Positions 35,022 through 44,446 of a DNA stretch of 64,000 nt are shown one piece after another; within the stretch, counting starts at the first letter, position 1; each line of letters opens with the position of its first letter. The notes below the pieces were generated by a model. It ran no database searches. It was not told the DNA's origin and was given only the letters and a program-made list of their open reading frames with translations. Source of the stretch: Suilimivivens sp964393865 (lineage in GTDB: Bacteria > Bacillota > Clostridia > Lachnospirales > Lachnospiraceae); contig CAYMUW010000006.1 of the NCBI GenBank assembly GCA_964393865.1, positions 1 to 64,000 on the forward strand, written 5' to 3'. A program made the position numbers and the translations under genes.

Positions 35022-35306
35022 AAATTTAATATTTAAACCGTTGAAGCGGAGATAAAGGTAATGATGCTCCCACAGAGAGCCCGTGTTGCTGAGATCGGGC
35101 GGAAAACAAGTTATCAAATGGACCGCGGAGGGTGCAGTGAAAGATATATGATATATATTTAGTATTCTGCAACGTGATGGCATACGTCAGTTGCCGGGGA
35201 TATGTTGGTATCCTGAAAGCGTACAGCTGCAACTGTAAATCAAGGTGGCACCGCGGATTAGATGATTCGTCCTTGACAGAAAGAAATTTCTGTCAAGGAT
35301 TTTTTT
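35022..35306 (+). ncRNA. Tryptophan-specific T-box leader
   Basis: The leader holds the T-box sequence AAGGTGGCACCGCGG (35242-35256) and a terminator with 13-bp arms TCCTTGACAGAAA (35270-35282) and TTTCTGTCAAGGA (35287-35299) followed by seven Ts. CAAGG at 35241-35245 can pair with CCTTG at 35271-35275, forming the antiterminator that competes with the terminator. The specifier is TGG (Trp) at 35119-35121 in ATGGACCGCGG, on the 3' side of stem I. Uncharged tRNA-Trp would therefore switch on trpEGDCFBA. This fills the 393-nt gap before trpE. Confidence 0.95.
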
Positions 35307-35375
35307 ATGGTTACGCCTATTCAACGTCTTTCGGATTTTACATAAACAAAAACAAAGATTAAGGGAGGAACTCAC

Positions 35376-36848
35376 ATGACATTAACAATACAACCGTCCG
35401 TGGAAGAACTGCAGAAGCTTAAAGCGCAGGGAAATTACCGTCTGGCCCCTGTAAGCGCCGAAATTTTATCCGACATCAAAACCCCTATTGAGGTTTTGAA
35501 GATATTAAAAAATATTTCCAGCCATTGTTACCTGTTGGAATCCATTTCCGACAATGAAAAATGGGGACGGTACACCTTTTTAGGCTATGAACCCAGCCTT
35601 GAGATCAGCTGTGTCAACGGTCAAATGAAGGTAGGCTCTCTGTCCTTTGAAACCACAGATCCCGGCAAATACATCCGGCAGGTGATTGAAGAGTATAAAA
35701 GCCCCAGATTTTCCTATCTTCCTCCCTTTACCGGAGGTCTGGTAGGATACTTCTCCTACGATTATCTGAAATATGCAGAGCCTTCCCTTAACCTGGACGC
35801 CGAGGACACGGAGGGATTTAAGGATGTGGACCTGATGCTTTTTGATAAGGTAATTGCTTTTGATAACTTCAAGCAGAAAATTATCTTAATTGTAAACATT
35901 GAGCTTGAAAATCTGGAAACGGAATACAACAGAGCGCTTCTTACCCTTAAGCAAATGGCTGATTTGATTGAAAACGGAACCCCCGTGAAAGAAAATCCGG
36001 GCAAATGCACCACTGACTTTCAGCCTTTGTTCCAGAAAAAAGAATACTGCGCTATGGTGGAAAAGGCAAAGCATCATATCCGGGAAGGAGATATTTTCCA
36101 AATTGTGCTTTCCAACCGTATGGAAGCCGGCTTTGAGGGAAGCCTTTTGAATACCTACCGGATACTTAGAACCTTAAATCCTTCCCCTTATATGTTTTAT
36201 TTTTCCAGCAGTGATATGGAAGTGGCCGGCGCCTCCCCGGAAACATTGGTAAAGCTTGAGGACGGCGTTCTCCATACCTTCCCTCTTGCAGGGACCAGAC
36301 CCAGAGGAAAAACACCGGAAGAAGATCTTGCGCTTGAGAAAGAGCTGTTGGCAGACCCCAAGGAACTGGCGGAACACAATATGCTGGTGGATCTTGGCAG
36401 AAATGACATCGGCAAGATCAGCAAATTCGGTACGGTATCAGTGGAAAAATACCACAGCATTGAACGATACTCCCACGTTATGCATATCGGTTCCACCGTC
36501 CGGGGGGAAATCCGTGACGGACAGGATGCGCTTTCCGCTATTGACTCCATCCTGCCTGCCGGCACCTTATCCGGCGCTCCAAAAATCAGAGCCTGCCAGC
36601 TTATCAATGATTTGGAAAACAACAAGCGGGGCATATACGGAGGGGCTATCGGCTATATTGATTTTACCGGCAATCTGGATACCTGTATTGCAATCAGAAT
36701 TGCCTATAAGAAAAACGGTAAAGTATTTATTCGAAGCGGTGCCGGTATTGTGGCGGACTCCGTTCCCGAAACGGAATATCAGGAATGCATTAACAAGGCA
36801 GCCGCAGTCGTAAAAGCAATTTTAACCGCGCAGGAGGTGAACTCATGA
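35376..36848 (+). CDS. trpE: Anthranilate synthase component I
   Basis: 490 residues. Chorismate-binding domain with GDIFQIVLSNR, SPYMFYFSS, AGTRPRG, LLADPKELAEHNMLVDLGRNDIG and the C-terminal RIRAGAGIV-like FIRSGAGIVADSVPE. The N-terminal ESISDNEKWGRYTF region holds the Trp feedback site type (LLES). With TrpG it makes anthranilate from chorismate and glutamine. GGGAGG precedes the ATG. The trpG start overlaps the trpE stop by 4 nt. Confidence 0.98.
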   Translation: MTLTIQPSVEELQKLKAQGNYRLAPVSAEILSDIKTPIEVLKILKNISSHCYLLESISDNEKWGRYTFLGYEPSLEISCVNGQMKVGSLSFETTDPGKYIRQVIEEYKSPRFSYLPPFTGGLVGYFSYDYLKYAEPSLNLDAEDTEGFKDVDLMLFDKVIAFDNFKQKIILIVNIELENLETEYNRALLTLKQMADLIENGTPVKENPGKCTTDFQPLFQKKEYCAMVEKAKHHIREGDIFQIVLSNRMEAGFEGSLLNTYRILRTLNPSPYMFYFSSSDMEVAGASPETLVKLEDGVLHTFPLAGTRPRGKTPEEDLALEKELLADPKELAEHNMLVDLGRNDIGKISKFGTVSVEKYHSIERYSHVMHIGSTVRGEIRDGQDALSAIDSILPAGTLSGAPKIRACQLINDLENNKRGIYGGAIGYIDFTGNLDTCIAIRIAYKKNGKVFIRSGAGIVADSVPETEYQECINKAAAVVKAILTAQEVNS

Positions 36849-37429
36849 TTTTGCTTATTGACAATTATGACAGCTTTTCTTACAACCTGTTCCAGCTGAT
36901 TGGCTCTATTGATCCTGATATTAAGGTCATTAGAAATGATGCCTGTACCATAGAGGACATTAGAAACATGAAACCGGATTCCATTATTATTTCTCCCGGC
37001 CCCGGCCGCCCGGAGGATGCAGGTATTTGCGTTGACGTAGTCAAGGAGCTTGGCAGCAGCTTTCCGATTTTAGGCGTATGTCTCGGGCATCAGTCCATTT
37101 GTAAAGCATACGGTGCAACGATTTCTTATGCCAAAGAGCTGATGCACGGAAAGCAATCCGATACTTCTCTGGATTCTGACTGTCCTCTTTTTACCAACTG
37201 TCCGAAAACCGTACCGGTAGGCAGATATCATTCCCTTGCGGCATTGCCGGAAACTCTTCCCGACTGCCTGAAAGTAACCGCCAAAACAACGGACGGGGAA
37301 ATCATGGCGGTACAACATGTAAAGTATCCGGTATTCGGCCTTCAGTTCCACCCGGAATCCATTCTTACTCCCAACGGAGGAACCATGTTGGAAAATTTCT
37401 TAAACACAGCAAAGCAATTTAATAAATAA
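36845..37429 (+). CDS. trpG: Anthranilate synthase glutamine amidotransferase component
   Basis: 194 residues, class I amidotransferase: IISPGPGRPEDAG, catalytic Cys in GVCLGHQSI, and the His/Glu of FQFHPESILT (seen as LQFHPESILT). It supplies ammonia to TrpE. The ATGA-type 4-nt overlap with trpE ensures coupled synthesis. Might also serve p-aminobenzoate synthesis, as in some Firmicutes. Confidence 0.97.
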   Translation: MILLIDNYDSFSYNLFQLIGSIDPDIKVIRNDACTIEDIRNMKPDSIIISPGPGRPEDAGICVDVVKELGSSFPILGVCLGHQSICKAYGATISYAKELMHGKQSDTSLDSDCPLFTNCPKTVPVGRYHSLAALPETLPDCLKVTAKTTDGEIMAVQHVKYPVFGLQFHPESILTPNGGTMLENFLNTAKQFNK

Positions 37430-37461
37430 AGATATCAAAATAGAAAGGATAGGTAGCAAAA

Positions 37462-38478
37462 ATGATTAAAGAAGCGATTGCAAAGATTGTAAACAAAGAG
37501 GATTTGACTTATGACGAGGCATATGCAGTTATGAATGAAATTATGAGCGGAGAAACCTCTCCCACTCAAAACGCTGCTTTTCTGGCTGCTTTGTCTACCA
37601 AAAGCGCACATGCAGAAACCACGGATGAGATTGCAGGCTGCGCATCTGCTATGAGAGCGCTTGCCACAAAAGTAGAGCACAATATGGATGTTCTGGAAAT
37701 TGTAGGAACCGGCGGTGACGGTGCACACAGCTTTAATATTTCCACCACCTCTGCTCTTGTCATTGCTGCAGGCGGTGTCAAGGTAGCAAAGCACGGAAAT
37801 CGTGCTGCATCCTCTAAAAGCGGCGCTGCTGACTGTCTGGAAGCTCTTGGCGTTAATATTGATTTATCTCCCGAAAAATGTGTGGAGCTTCTTGATAAAG
37901 TGGGAATTTGTTTCTTCTACGCACAAAAATATCATACTTCCATGAAATATGTAGGTGCAATCCGAAAAGAACTGGGCATTCGCACCGTGTTTAACATTCT
38001 CGGCCCCTTAACCAATCCCGCTTCACCTTCCATGCAGCTTTTGGGCGTCTATGATGAATATCTGCTGGAGCCCTTAGCCCGAGTACTTACCAGCTTAGGC
38101 GTAAAACGGGGTATGGTGGTTTACGGACAGGATAAGCTGGATGAGATTGCTGCCAGCTCCCCTACCTCTGTTTGTGAGATTAATCAGGGAGAATACAAAA
38201 CCTATACCATTAAACCGGAAGATTTCGGCATGACCCCTTGTAACAAAGAGGATCTGGTAGGAGGCAGTCCGGAAGAAAATGCCGCTATCACAATCGCTAT
38301 TTTACAGGGCGAACAGGGCCCCAAGAGAAATGCAGTTCTCCTAAATGCCGGCGCTGCCCTTTATATCGGCGGAAAGGCAGAAACTCTTGCCGACGGCGTG
38401 AAGCTTGCTGCAGAGCTGATTGACAGCGGAAAAGCGCTTCAAACTCTGAAAGACTTCAAGAGAGAAAGCAACCTGTAA
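37462..38478 (+). CDS. trpD: Anthranilate phosphoribosyltransferase
   Basis: 338 residues: GTGGDGAHSFNISTTSA (PRPP-binding glycine motif), KHGNRAASSKSGAADCLEALG and FNILGPLTNPA are all standard. Transfers phosphoribose to anthranilate. An AGAAAGGATAGG site precedes the ATG. Confidence 0.98.
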   Translation: MIKEAIAKIVNKEDLTYDEAYAVMNEIMSGETSPTQNAAFLAALSTKSAHAETTDEIAGCASAMRALATKVEHNMDVLEIVGTGGDGAHSFNISTTSALVIAAGGVKVAKHGNRAASSKSGAADCLEALGVNIDLSPEKCVELLDKVGICFFYAQKYHTSMKYVGAIRKELGIRTVFNILGPLTNPASPSMQLLGVYDEYLLEPLARVLTSLGVKRGMVVYGQDKLDEIAASSPTSVCEINQGEYKTYTIKPEDFGMTPCNKEDLVGGSPEENAAITIAILQGEQGPKRNAVLLNAGAALYIGGKAETLADGVKLAAELIDSGKALQTLKDFKRESNL

Positions 38479-38510
38479 AACAGATATCAGTATAGAAAGG
38501 TCAATGACAC

Positions 38511-39317
38511 ATGGCAACAATTTTAGACACCATAGCCGACTATGCGAAAGAACGGGTTGCGGCCGCCAAGCAGACTCTGCCTCTTGCAGAGCTGAAGGCG
38601 CAGGCCCTTTCCATGGACTGTAATACCGGCTTTCCCTTTGAAAAGGCTCTTCGGGAAGGCGATATCAGCTTTATCTGCGAATGCAAGAAAGCTTCCCCCT
38701 CCAAAGGACTTATTGCCGAAAATTTTCCCTATGTCAGCATTGCAAAGGAATACGAGGCGGCAGGCGCTTCCTGCATTTCCGTTTTGACAGAGCCTAAATG
38801 GTTTCTGGGAAGCAACAGCTATTTAAAGGAAATTACACAGGCTGTTTCCATTCCCTGCATCCGTAAGGATTTTACGGTGGATGAATATATGATCTACGAG
38901 GCAAAGCTTTTGGGCGCCAGTGCTGTACTTTTAATCTGCTCTCTTTTGCCGGAAGAAACCCTTCGGGAATATATCGGCATCTGCGATCAACTTGGCTTAT
39001 CCGCACTGGTTGAGGCCCATGACGAGGAGGAAATTGCCTCCGCCGTCCGTGCAGGGGCCCGCATCATCGGTGTGAACAATCGAAATTTAAAGGATTTCAC
39101 GGTGGATGTGCACAATAGTGAAAAACTCCGCCGTCTGGTACCTGAATCCGTTATTTTTGTGGCGGAAAGCGGCATTCAGACTGCTGCCGATATTGAAGTT
39201 TTGCGGCATGGCGGGGTAAACGCCGTGTTAATCGGAGAAACCTTAATGAGAGCGCCGGATAAAAAAGCCATGCTTGACACCCTTAGGGGAAAGGAGGCCT
39301 CCCATGACAAAGGTTAA
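38511..39317 (+). CDS. trpC: Indole-3-glycerol phosphate synthase
   Basis: 268 residues, beta/alpha barrel. FICECKKASPSKGLI, ISVLTEPKWFLGS, IRKDFTVDEYMIYEAK, GVNNRNLKDF, and FVAESGIQTAADI carry the catalytic Lys/Glu residues. Forms indole-3-glycerol phosphate from CdRP. Its end overlaps the trpF start by 14 nt. Confidence 0.98.
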   Translation: MATILDTIADYAKERVAAAKQTLPLAELKAQALSMDCNTGFPFEKALREGDISFICECKKASPSKGLIAENFPYVSIAKEYEAAGASCISVLTEPKWFLGSNSYLKEITQAVSIPCIRKDFTVDEYMIYEAKLLGASAVLLICSLLPEETLREYIGICDQLGLSALVEAHDEEEIASAVRAGARIIGVNNRNLKDFTVDVHNSEKLRRLVPESVIFVAESGIQTAADIEVLRHGGVNAVLIGETLMRAPDKKAMLDTLRGKEASHDKG

Positions 39318-39906
39318 AATCTGCGGCCTGAAATCTATGGAGGATATCTCCTATGCCAATGAATTAAAACCCGATTATATCGGCTTTGTATTCTTAAAGG
39401 GCAGAGCAAGATATGTTTCACCTGAACTGGCAGCGGACTTCAGAAAGGCTCTCGACCCCTCCATCCCTGTCGTAGGCGTATTTGTCAACGAACCGGTTGA
39501 GCAGGCAGCAGCCCTTTTTCAAAGCGGAACCATTCAGATCGTCCAGCTTCACGGACAGGAAGACGAAGCTTATGTAAGGACCTTAAAGGAGCTTTGCGGC
39601 TGTTCTGTCATAAAAGCTTTTATCATTAAAACCAGGGAAGATATTGAAAGGGCTCTTTTGTTCCCCTGCGATTACCTTCTGCTTGACAACGGACTTGGAA
39701 CGGGAGAAAGCTTTGACTGGTCTTTGATTCAAAATATTAAAAAGCCCTTTTTCCTTGCCGGCGGCTTAACCCCCGACAATGCGGCAGAGGCCATCAAGCT
39801 TGTTCATCCGTTTGCCCTGGATGTCAGCTCCGGCGTGGAAACGGAAGGAAAAAAGGACTATCAGAAAATGAAAGCATTTATTCATGCAGCTGGTGCTGTA
39901 CATTGA
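39304..39906 (+). CDS. trpF: Phosphoribosylanthranilate isomerase
   Basis: About 200 residues from the ATG at 39304 (AAAGGAGG site inside trpC). KVKICGLKSMEDI has the catalytic Cys, VGVFVNEP, IQLHG-like IVQLHGQEDEAYV and FLAGGLTPDN, and DVSSGVETEGKKD are diagnostic. It is a separate gene, not fused to trpC. Confidence 0.97.
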   Translation: MTKVKICGLKSMEDISYANELKPDYIGFVFLKGRARYVSPELAADFRKALDPSIPVVGVFVNEPVEQAAALFQSGTIQIVQLHGQEDEAYVRTLKELCGCSVIKAFIIKTREDIERALLFPCDYLLLDNGLGTGESFDWSLIQNIKKPFFLAGGLTPDNAAEAIKLVHPFALDVSSGVETEGKKDYQKMKAFIHAAGAVH

Positions 39907-39938
39907 ACAATTTTTAATAAATGAAAAGGAGGCAGATC

Positions 39939-41129
39939 ATGTCACAATCAAAAGGACGCTTTGGAGTTCACGGCGGACAATACATTCCCGAAACTCTGAT
40001 GAATGCCGTTATTGAACTGGAAAGAGCATACAACCACTACAAGGATGATCCCGAATTTAACCGGGAGCTTACCACTTTACTTAATGAATATGCCGGCCGC
40101 CCCAGCCGCCTTTACTATGCGGAAAAGCTGACAAAGGACCTTGGCGGCGCCAAAATCTACTTAAAGAGGGAGGATTTAAACCATACCGGTTCCCACAAAA
40201 TCAATAATGTACTTGGGCAGGCCCTTCTTGCCAAAAAGATGGGGAAAACCAGACTGATTGCCGAGACCGGAGCTGGGCAGCACGGTGTGGCAACCGCCAC
40301 CGCCGCCGCTTTACTTGGCATGGAATGCGTGGTTTTCATGGGAGAAGAGGACACCAAGAGACAGGCTTTAAATGTTTACAGAATGAAGCTTCTCGGTTCC
40401 GACGTTATCCCTGTTAAAACCGGTACAGCAACCTTAAAGGATGCAGTATCCGAGGCTATGCGGGAATGGACCAGCCGTATTGACGATACCCATTACTGCC
40501 TTGGTTCCGTTATGGGGCCTCATCCCTTCCCGACCATTGTAAGAGATTTTCAGGCTGTAATATCCAGAGAGATTAAGCAGCAGATTATGGAACTGGAGGG
40601 ACGGCTTCCCGATGTTGTCATGGCCTGTGTGGGAGGCGGCAGCAATGCCATGGGAACCTTCTATCATTTCATTGAAGATAAGGATGTAAAGCTGATCGGG
40701 TGTGAGGCAGCAGGCCGGGGAATTGATACCTTTGAGACTGCAGCTACCATCAATACCGGAAGACTTGGTATTTTCCACGGTATGAAATCATACTTCTGTC
40801 AGGATAAATACGGTCAGATTGCCCCCGTATATTCTATTTCCGCCGGACTTGACTACCCCGGAATCGGCCCGGAGCATGCATGGCTTCACGATACGGGCCG
40901 GGCAGAATATGTACCTGTTACGGATGACGAAGCGGTAAATGCCTTTGAATACCTTTCCCGGACAGAAGGCATCATTCCTGCCATTGAAAGCGCACATGCC
41001 GTTGCTCACGCAATGAAGATTGCCCCCGCTCTTTCCAGGAATCAGATTATTGTTATTACCATATCCGGACGAGGGGATAAGGATTGTGCAGCCATTGCAC
41101 GTTACAGAGGGGAGGATATTTATGAGTAA
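39939..41129 (+). CDS. trpB: Tryptophan synthase beta subunit
   Basis: About 396 residues from MSQSKGRFG (39939; AGGAGG upstream). PLP-binding region KREDLNHTGSHKINN with catalytic Lys, GAGQHGVATAT, CVGGGSNAMGTF (PLP phosphate site) and SGRGDKD at the end. This is the TrpB1 type that pairs with TrpA. The trpA start overlaps its 3' end by 8 nt. Confidence 0.98.
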   Translation: MSQSKGRFGVHGGQYIPETLMNAVIELERAYNHYKDDPEFNRELTTLLNEYAGRPSRLYYAEKLTKDLGGAKIYLKREDLNHTGSHKINNVLGQALLAKKMGKTRLIAETGAGQHGVATATAAALLGMECVVFMGEEDTKRQALNVYRMKLLGSDVIPVKTGTATLKDAVSEAMREWTSRIDDTHYCLGSVMGPHPFPTIVRDFQAVISREIKQQIMELEGRLPDVVMACVGGGSNAMGTFYHFIEDKDVKLIGCEAAGRGIDTFETAATINTGRLGIFHGMKSYFCQDKYGQIAPVYSISAGLDYPGIGPEHAWLHDTGRAEYVPVTDDEAVNAFEYLSRTEGIIPAIESAHAVAHAMKIAPALSRNQIIVITISGRGDKDCAAIARYRGEDIYE

Positions 41130-41892
41130 GATTAAAGAAGCCTTTGCTCACGGAAAGGCATTTATTCCATTTATTACCTGCGGCGATCCCGATTTGGAGA
41201 CTACAGAAAAGATCGTTCACAGCATGGTTTCCAAGGGCGCAAATTTAATTGAGCTGGGAATTCCCTTTTCAGATCCTACCGCAGAAGGTCCCGTTATTCA
41301 GGGCGCTAACATCCGTGCACTTGCAGGCGGTGTTACAACGGACAAAATTTTTGACATGGTCAGAAGACTTCGCAGAGATATTACCGTTCCTATGGTTTTT
41401 ATGACTTATGCCAATGTTGTATATTCCTATGATGCGGAAAAATTTATCGGCACCTGTGCGGAAATCGGTATTGACGGACTGATCCTTCCGGATCTTCCCT
41501 TTGAGGAAAAGGATGAGTTTGCTCCTATCTGCAAAAAGTATGGGGTAGATTTGATTTCCCTGATTGCGCCTACCTCTGAAAACCGCATTGCCATGATTGC
41601 AAAGGAAGCGGAAGGTTTTATTTACATTGTATCAAGCCTTGGCGTTACCGGCGTGCGCAGCGAAATCAATACGGACATTGCCTCTATTGTAAAGCTGATT
41701 AAGGAAAATACGGATGTACCCTGTGCCGTAGGCTTTGGTATTTCCACTCCCGAGCAGGCTGCAAAAATGGCATCCATCTCGGACGGCGCTATTGTAGGTT
41801 CCGCTATCATAAAGCTTGTTGCCCAATATGGAAGGGATGCGGCCGGACCAGTGGGAGAATATGTAGAGAACATGACAAGAGAGCTGCATTAG
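41122..41892 (+). CDS. trpA: Tryptophan synthase alpha subunit
   Basis: About 256 residues from the ATG at 41122 (GGGGAGGAT upstream). FIPFITCGDPD, LIELGIPFSDPTAEGPVIQ (catalytic Glu and Asp), IYIVSSLGVTGVR and VGFGISTPEQ are standard. It cleaves indole-3-glycerol phosphate and channels indole to TrpB. The operon's terminator hairpin includes its stop codon. Confidence 0.98.
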   Translation: MSKIKEAFAHGKAFIPFITCGDPDLETTEKIVHSMVSKGANLIELGIPFSDPTAEGPVIQGANIRALAGGVTTDKIFDMVRRLRRDITVPMVFMTYANVVYSYDAEKFIGTCAEIGIDGLILPDLPFEEKDEFAPICKKYGVDLISLIAPTSENRIAMIAKEAEGFIYIVSSLGVTGVRSEINTDIASIVKLIKENTDVPCAVGFGISTPEQAAKMASISDGAIVGSAIIKLVAQYGRDAAGPVGEYVENMTRELH

Positions 41893-41906
41893 CAGCTCTC
41901 TCTTTT
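41878..41906 (+). terminator. trp operon terminator formed over the trpA stop codon
   Basis: Perfect 10-bp stem AGAGAGCTGC (41878-41887) / GCAGCTCTCT (41892-41901) with a loop ATTA; the TAG stop straddles the loop and 3' arm; CTTTT follows. The last ribosome of trpA covers the hairpin. Confidence 0.8.
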
Positions 41907-41907
41907 A

Positions 41908-44232
41908 CTAATCAATCTTAAATACGGAAATTTCGGATTTCAAGCCCTGCATATCTTCATCCAATGCATTGGCTGTCTGGCTCAGCTTATCCACACTGCT
42001 CAAAAGCTGATTAGCCATTTCACGAACCAAAGCTGATCCGCTTGCGGTCTCCTCAATAATAGCTGAGATATTTTCCACAGCATCCAGTGTATCGTTTCTT
42101 TCTTTGTCTGCCGCTTCCGTATTATCCCCAATTTCCTTCAGATTTACAAACAAATCATTCATCTGGGCATTCATATCACGGAATACCTGAATAACCTCAT
42201 TGACTGCCTCTGCCTGCAGTGCAACCATTTCCTCTGCCTCTTTCGCACTGTTTACGCTGCTGACTGTCTGGGCGCTGATATTTTTAACATTGTTTCGAAT
42301 TTCACCTGCTGCCTTGTTGGAGTCATCTGCAAGCTTTCGAATTTCTTCCGCAACCACTGCAAAACCTCTTCCTGCTTCACCGGCTCTTGCCGCCTCAATG
42401 GAAGCATTTAAGGAAAGCAGATTGGTCTGCTGGGAAATATCGCTGATGGTCTGAACAAAACCGTTAATGGTTTCTGACTCAGCTTTCAGTTCAGCAATAC
42501 TGTCCCCCACTCTTGTGGTAATATTCGAGGTTTCCTTTGCCCTCTCGGAAAGCACCTGAACAATTTCGGTTCCCTGTGAAATCATCCTCTCTGTCTTATC
42601 AACCAATGCCTCTACGGTCTCCACCATCCGGCTGATTTCTTTCATTCTGTCAGACAGCATACTGGTCTTGACCACACATTCCTGTGCGTGCTCTGCCTGC
42701 TTGGTCATTCCCTCACTGATTTCATCAATTGCATGGGTAATATCTCCTGAATAGTTGTTAATATTCACGGAAGCATCATTGACATTGCCTGCCGATATCT
42801 CCAATTGATGTACCGTACCCGTCAGCCTGGTAACCAGCTTCTTATTATTGACAATCATATTGGTTGCGGTCTGGGCAAGACCCTGAAATTCATCATGTCC
42901 CTGCGCTCTCACCTGTACGGTCAGGTCTCCCTTTGCAACCTCGTTAAGCTTTCTGGAAATTCCCTTCATATTCTTTTGAATACCAAGAGTAATAAATGTA
43001 CCGATAAACAATGCCACAATAGCCGCAAGAATTACCAGTGTAATCGTAATCTGCTTAATTTTTTCCGCCTGTCCGGTAACAACATCAAGAGAAATCAACG
43101 AACAAAACATAACGTTGCTGACCTCGCTCTTGGTGTAGATATACAGATAATCCTTTCCCTGGAAAGTAACCTCCATACCGCCGCTTAATTCTTCGCTCTC
43201 CAGACTGCTTAAATAGAAATCCTGATTGGCAAACACCGGCTCCCCTGCCGTAAGATTGCTTTCCTCTCCTTCCGCCAGCCTTTCGTTAATCAATTCCTTG
43301 CCTGTGCTCGTCACAAAACCGGTAATACTTCCGTCACCGAAATCAATATCATTCAATACATCTGCAAGGGCCGATTCCTTAATATCAATAACAATGTATG
43401 CAAACTTTGACGTGGTAGGCATCTGGAAAGCCATAAAATATTCAGGATTTGTAATTCCCAAATGCTCATCTAAAAGGGGATGGGAATCCACCCACTTGGG
43501 AATATTTCTTCCATCCTCGGAAAGCTCCAGCATAGCGGCATAGTAATCATCGTAAATACCGTCATAGGAACTCGAATTAATGGTTGAAATAATCGGAATA
43601 CCTGCTTTTGTCACAAAATGTACATTGCTGATAAAAGGATTAGCTGTCTGGGTTGCCATAAGCGTAACTCTGGTATCACTGACAAAATTTGCCTGTGATA
43701 CAATATCCTTTTTCATCATTCCGATAAAGTACTTTTCCATGTTGCTGTCAACTGCATATTTCAATCCGTCTGCCTGAATGTAAGTGCAGCTCACATCCAT
43801 ATACTGCATTGCCATATTGGCTGTCTGCTGTGCCGACTCCTGAAACTGCTCACTCATTCCCTCTGCAGAATAGTGGTAAGCAATGGTTCCTACTGCAATC
43901 ATGAAAAGAATAGGTACAAGAAAACAGATAAATATTTTATTTCTCAAGCTGAATATTTTAATCTGCTTCTTTACGGCCTGATCCCTGGCTGGCTGCTCCT
44001 TCTTCCTGTTTGTATTTTTTTCTTTAACGGTTTTTTCTTTCCCCGGCTTTTGAACTTTTTCTTTCTTTGTTATTTCTTTTTTAATCTTCTCTTTTTTAAC
44101 TTTTTCCTTTTTAACTTTTTCTTCTTTTATCTTTTCTTCCTTTTTTGTTTCCTCTATGGGCATTTTATCTTCTATTGCCTCATTGACCTTCGGTTCCTTC
44201 TTTTTTGCCAGCTTTTCCATCATGTTCTTCAT
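41908..44232 (-). CDS. Methyl-accepting chemotaxis protein with Lys/Glu-rich N-terminal extension and Cache sensor
   Basis: 774 residues. The first 95 or so are cytoplasmic and extremely charged (tandem units such as KKEKVKKEKIKKE), then a membrane helix (about 97-118), a dCache-like extracellular domain to about 365, a second helix, HAMP, and the signalling domain with tip TNLLSLNASIEAARAGEAGRGFAVVAEEIRKLADDS. It should bind an extracellular ligand and control CheA. The charged start is not part of normal receptors. GGAGG precedes the ATG. Convergent with trpA. Confidence 0.93.
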   Translation of the reverse strand: MKNMMEKLAKKKEPKVNEAIEDKMPIEETKKEEKIKEEKVKKEKVKKEKIKKEITKKEKVQKPGKEKTVKEKNTNRKKEQPARDQAVKKQIKIFSLRNKIFICFLVPILFMIAVGTIAYHYSAEGMSEQFQESAQQTANMAMQYMDVSCTYIQADGLKYAVDSNMEKYFIGMMKKDIVSQANFVSDTRVTLMATQTANPFISNVHFVTKAGIPIISTINSSSYDGIYDDYYAAMLELSEDGRNIPKWVDSHPLLDEHLGITNPEYFMAFQMPTTSKFAYIVIDIKESALADVLNDIDFGDGSITGFVTSTGKELINERLAEGEESNLTAGEPVFANQDFYLSSLESEELSGGMEVTFQGKDYLYIYTKSEVSNVMFCSLISLDVVTGQAEKIKQITITLVILAAIVALFIGTFITLGIQKNMKGISRKLNEVAKGDLTVQVRAQGHDEFQGLAQTATNMIVNNKKLVTRLTGTVHQLEISAGNVNDASVNINNYSGDITHAIDEISEGMTKQAEHAQECVVKTSMLSDRMKEISRMVETVEALVDKTERMISQGTEIVQVLSERAKETSNITTRVGDSIAELKAESETINGFVQTISDISQQTNLLSLNASIEAARAGEAGRGFAVVAEEIRKLADDSNKAAGEIRNNVKNISAQTVSSVNSAKEAEEMVALQAEAVNEVIQVFRDMNAQMNDLFVNLKEIGDNTEAADKERNDTLDAVENISAIIEETASGSALVREMANQLLSSVDKLSQTANALDEDMQGLKSEISVFKID

Positions 44233-44446
44233 ATGTACCTCCCAGTCCTATAAATAATGCCGCTTATACTGAGTAAAGTATATAACATTTCTGCGAAAAT
44301 GAACAGAGATAAATAGAAATCTACTTCTTTTCTACTTCTTTTTTGGCTATTATTACTATATTCTGCACCAAGATAATTATAAATCCTCTTGTGATTTTGC
44401 TATTTTATGCATTACAATAGAAAAGACTCAGAAAGGAAATGAACGT

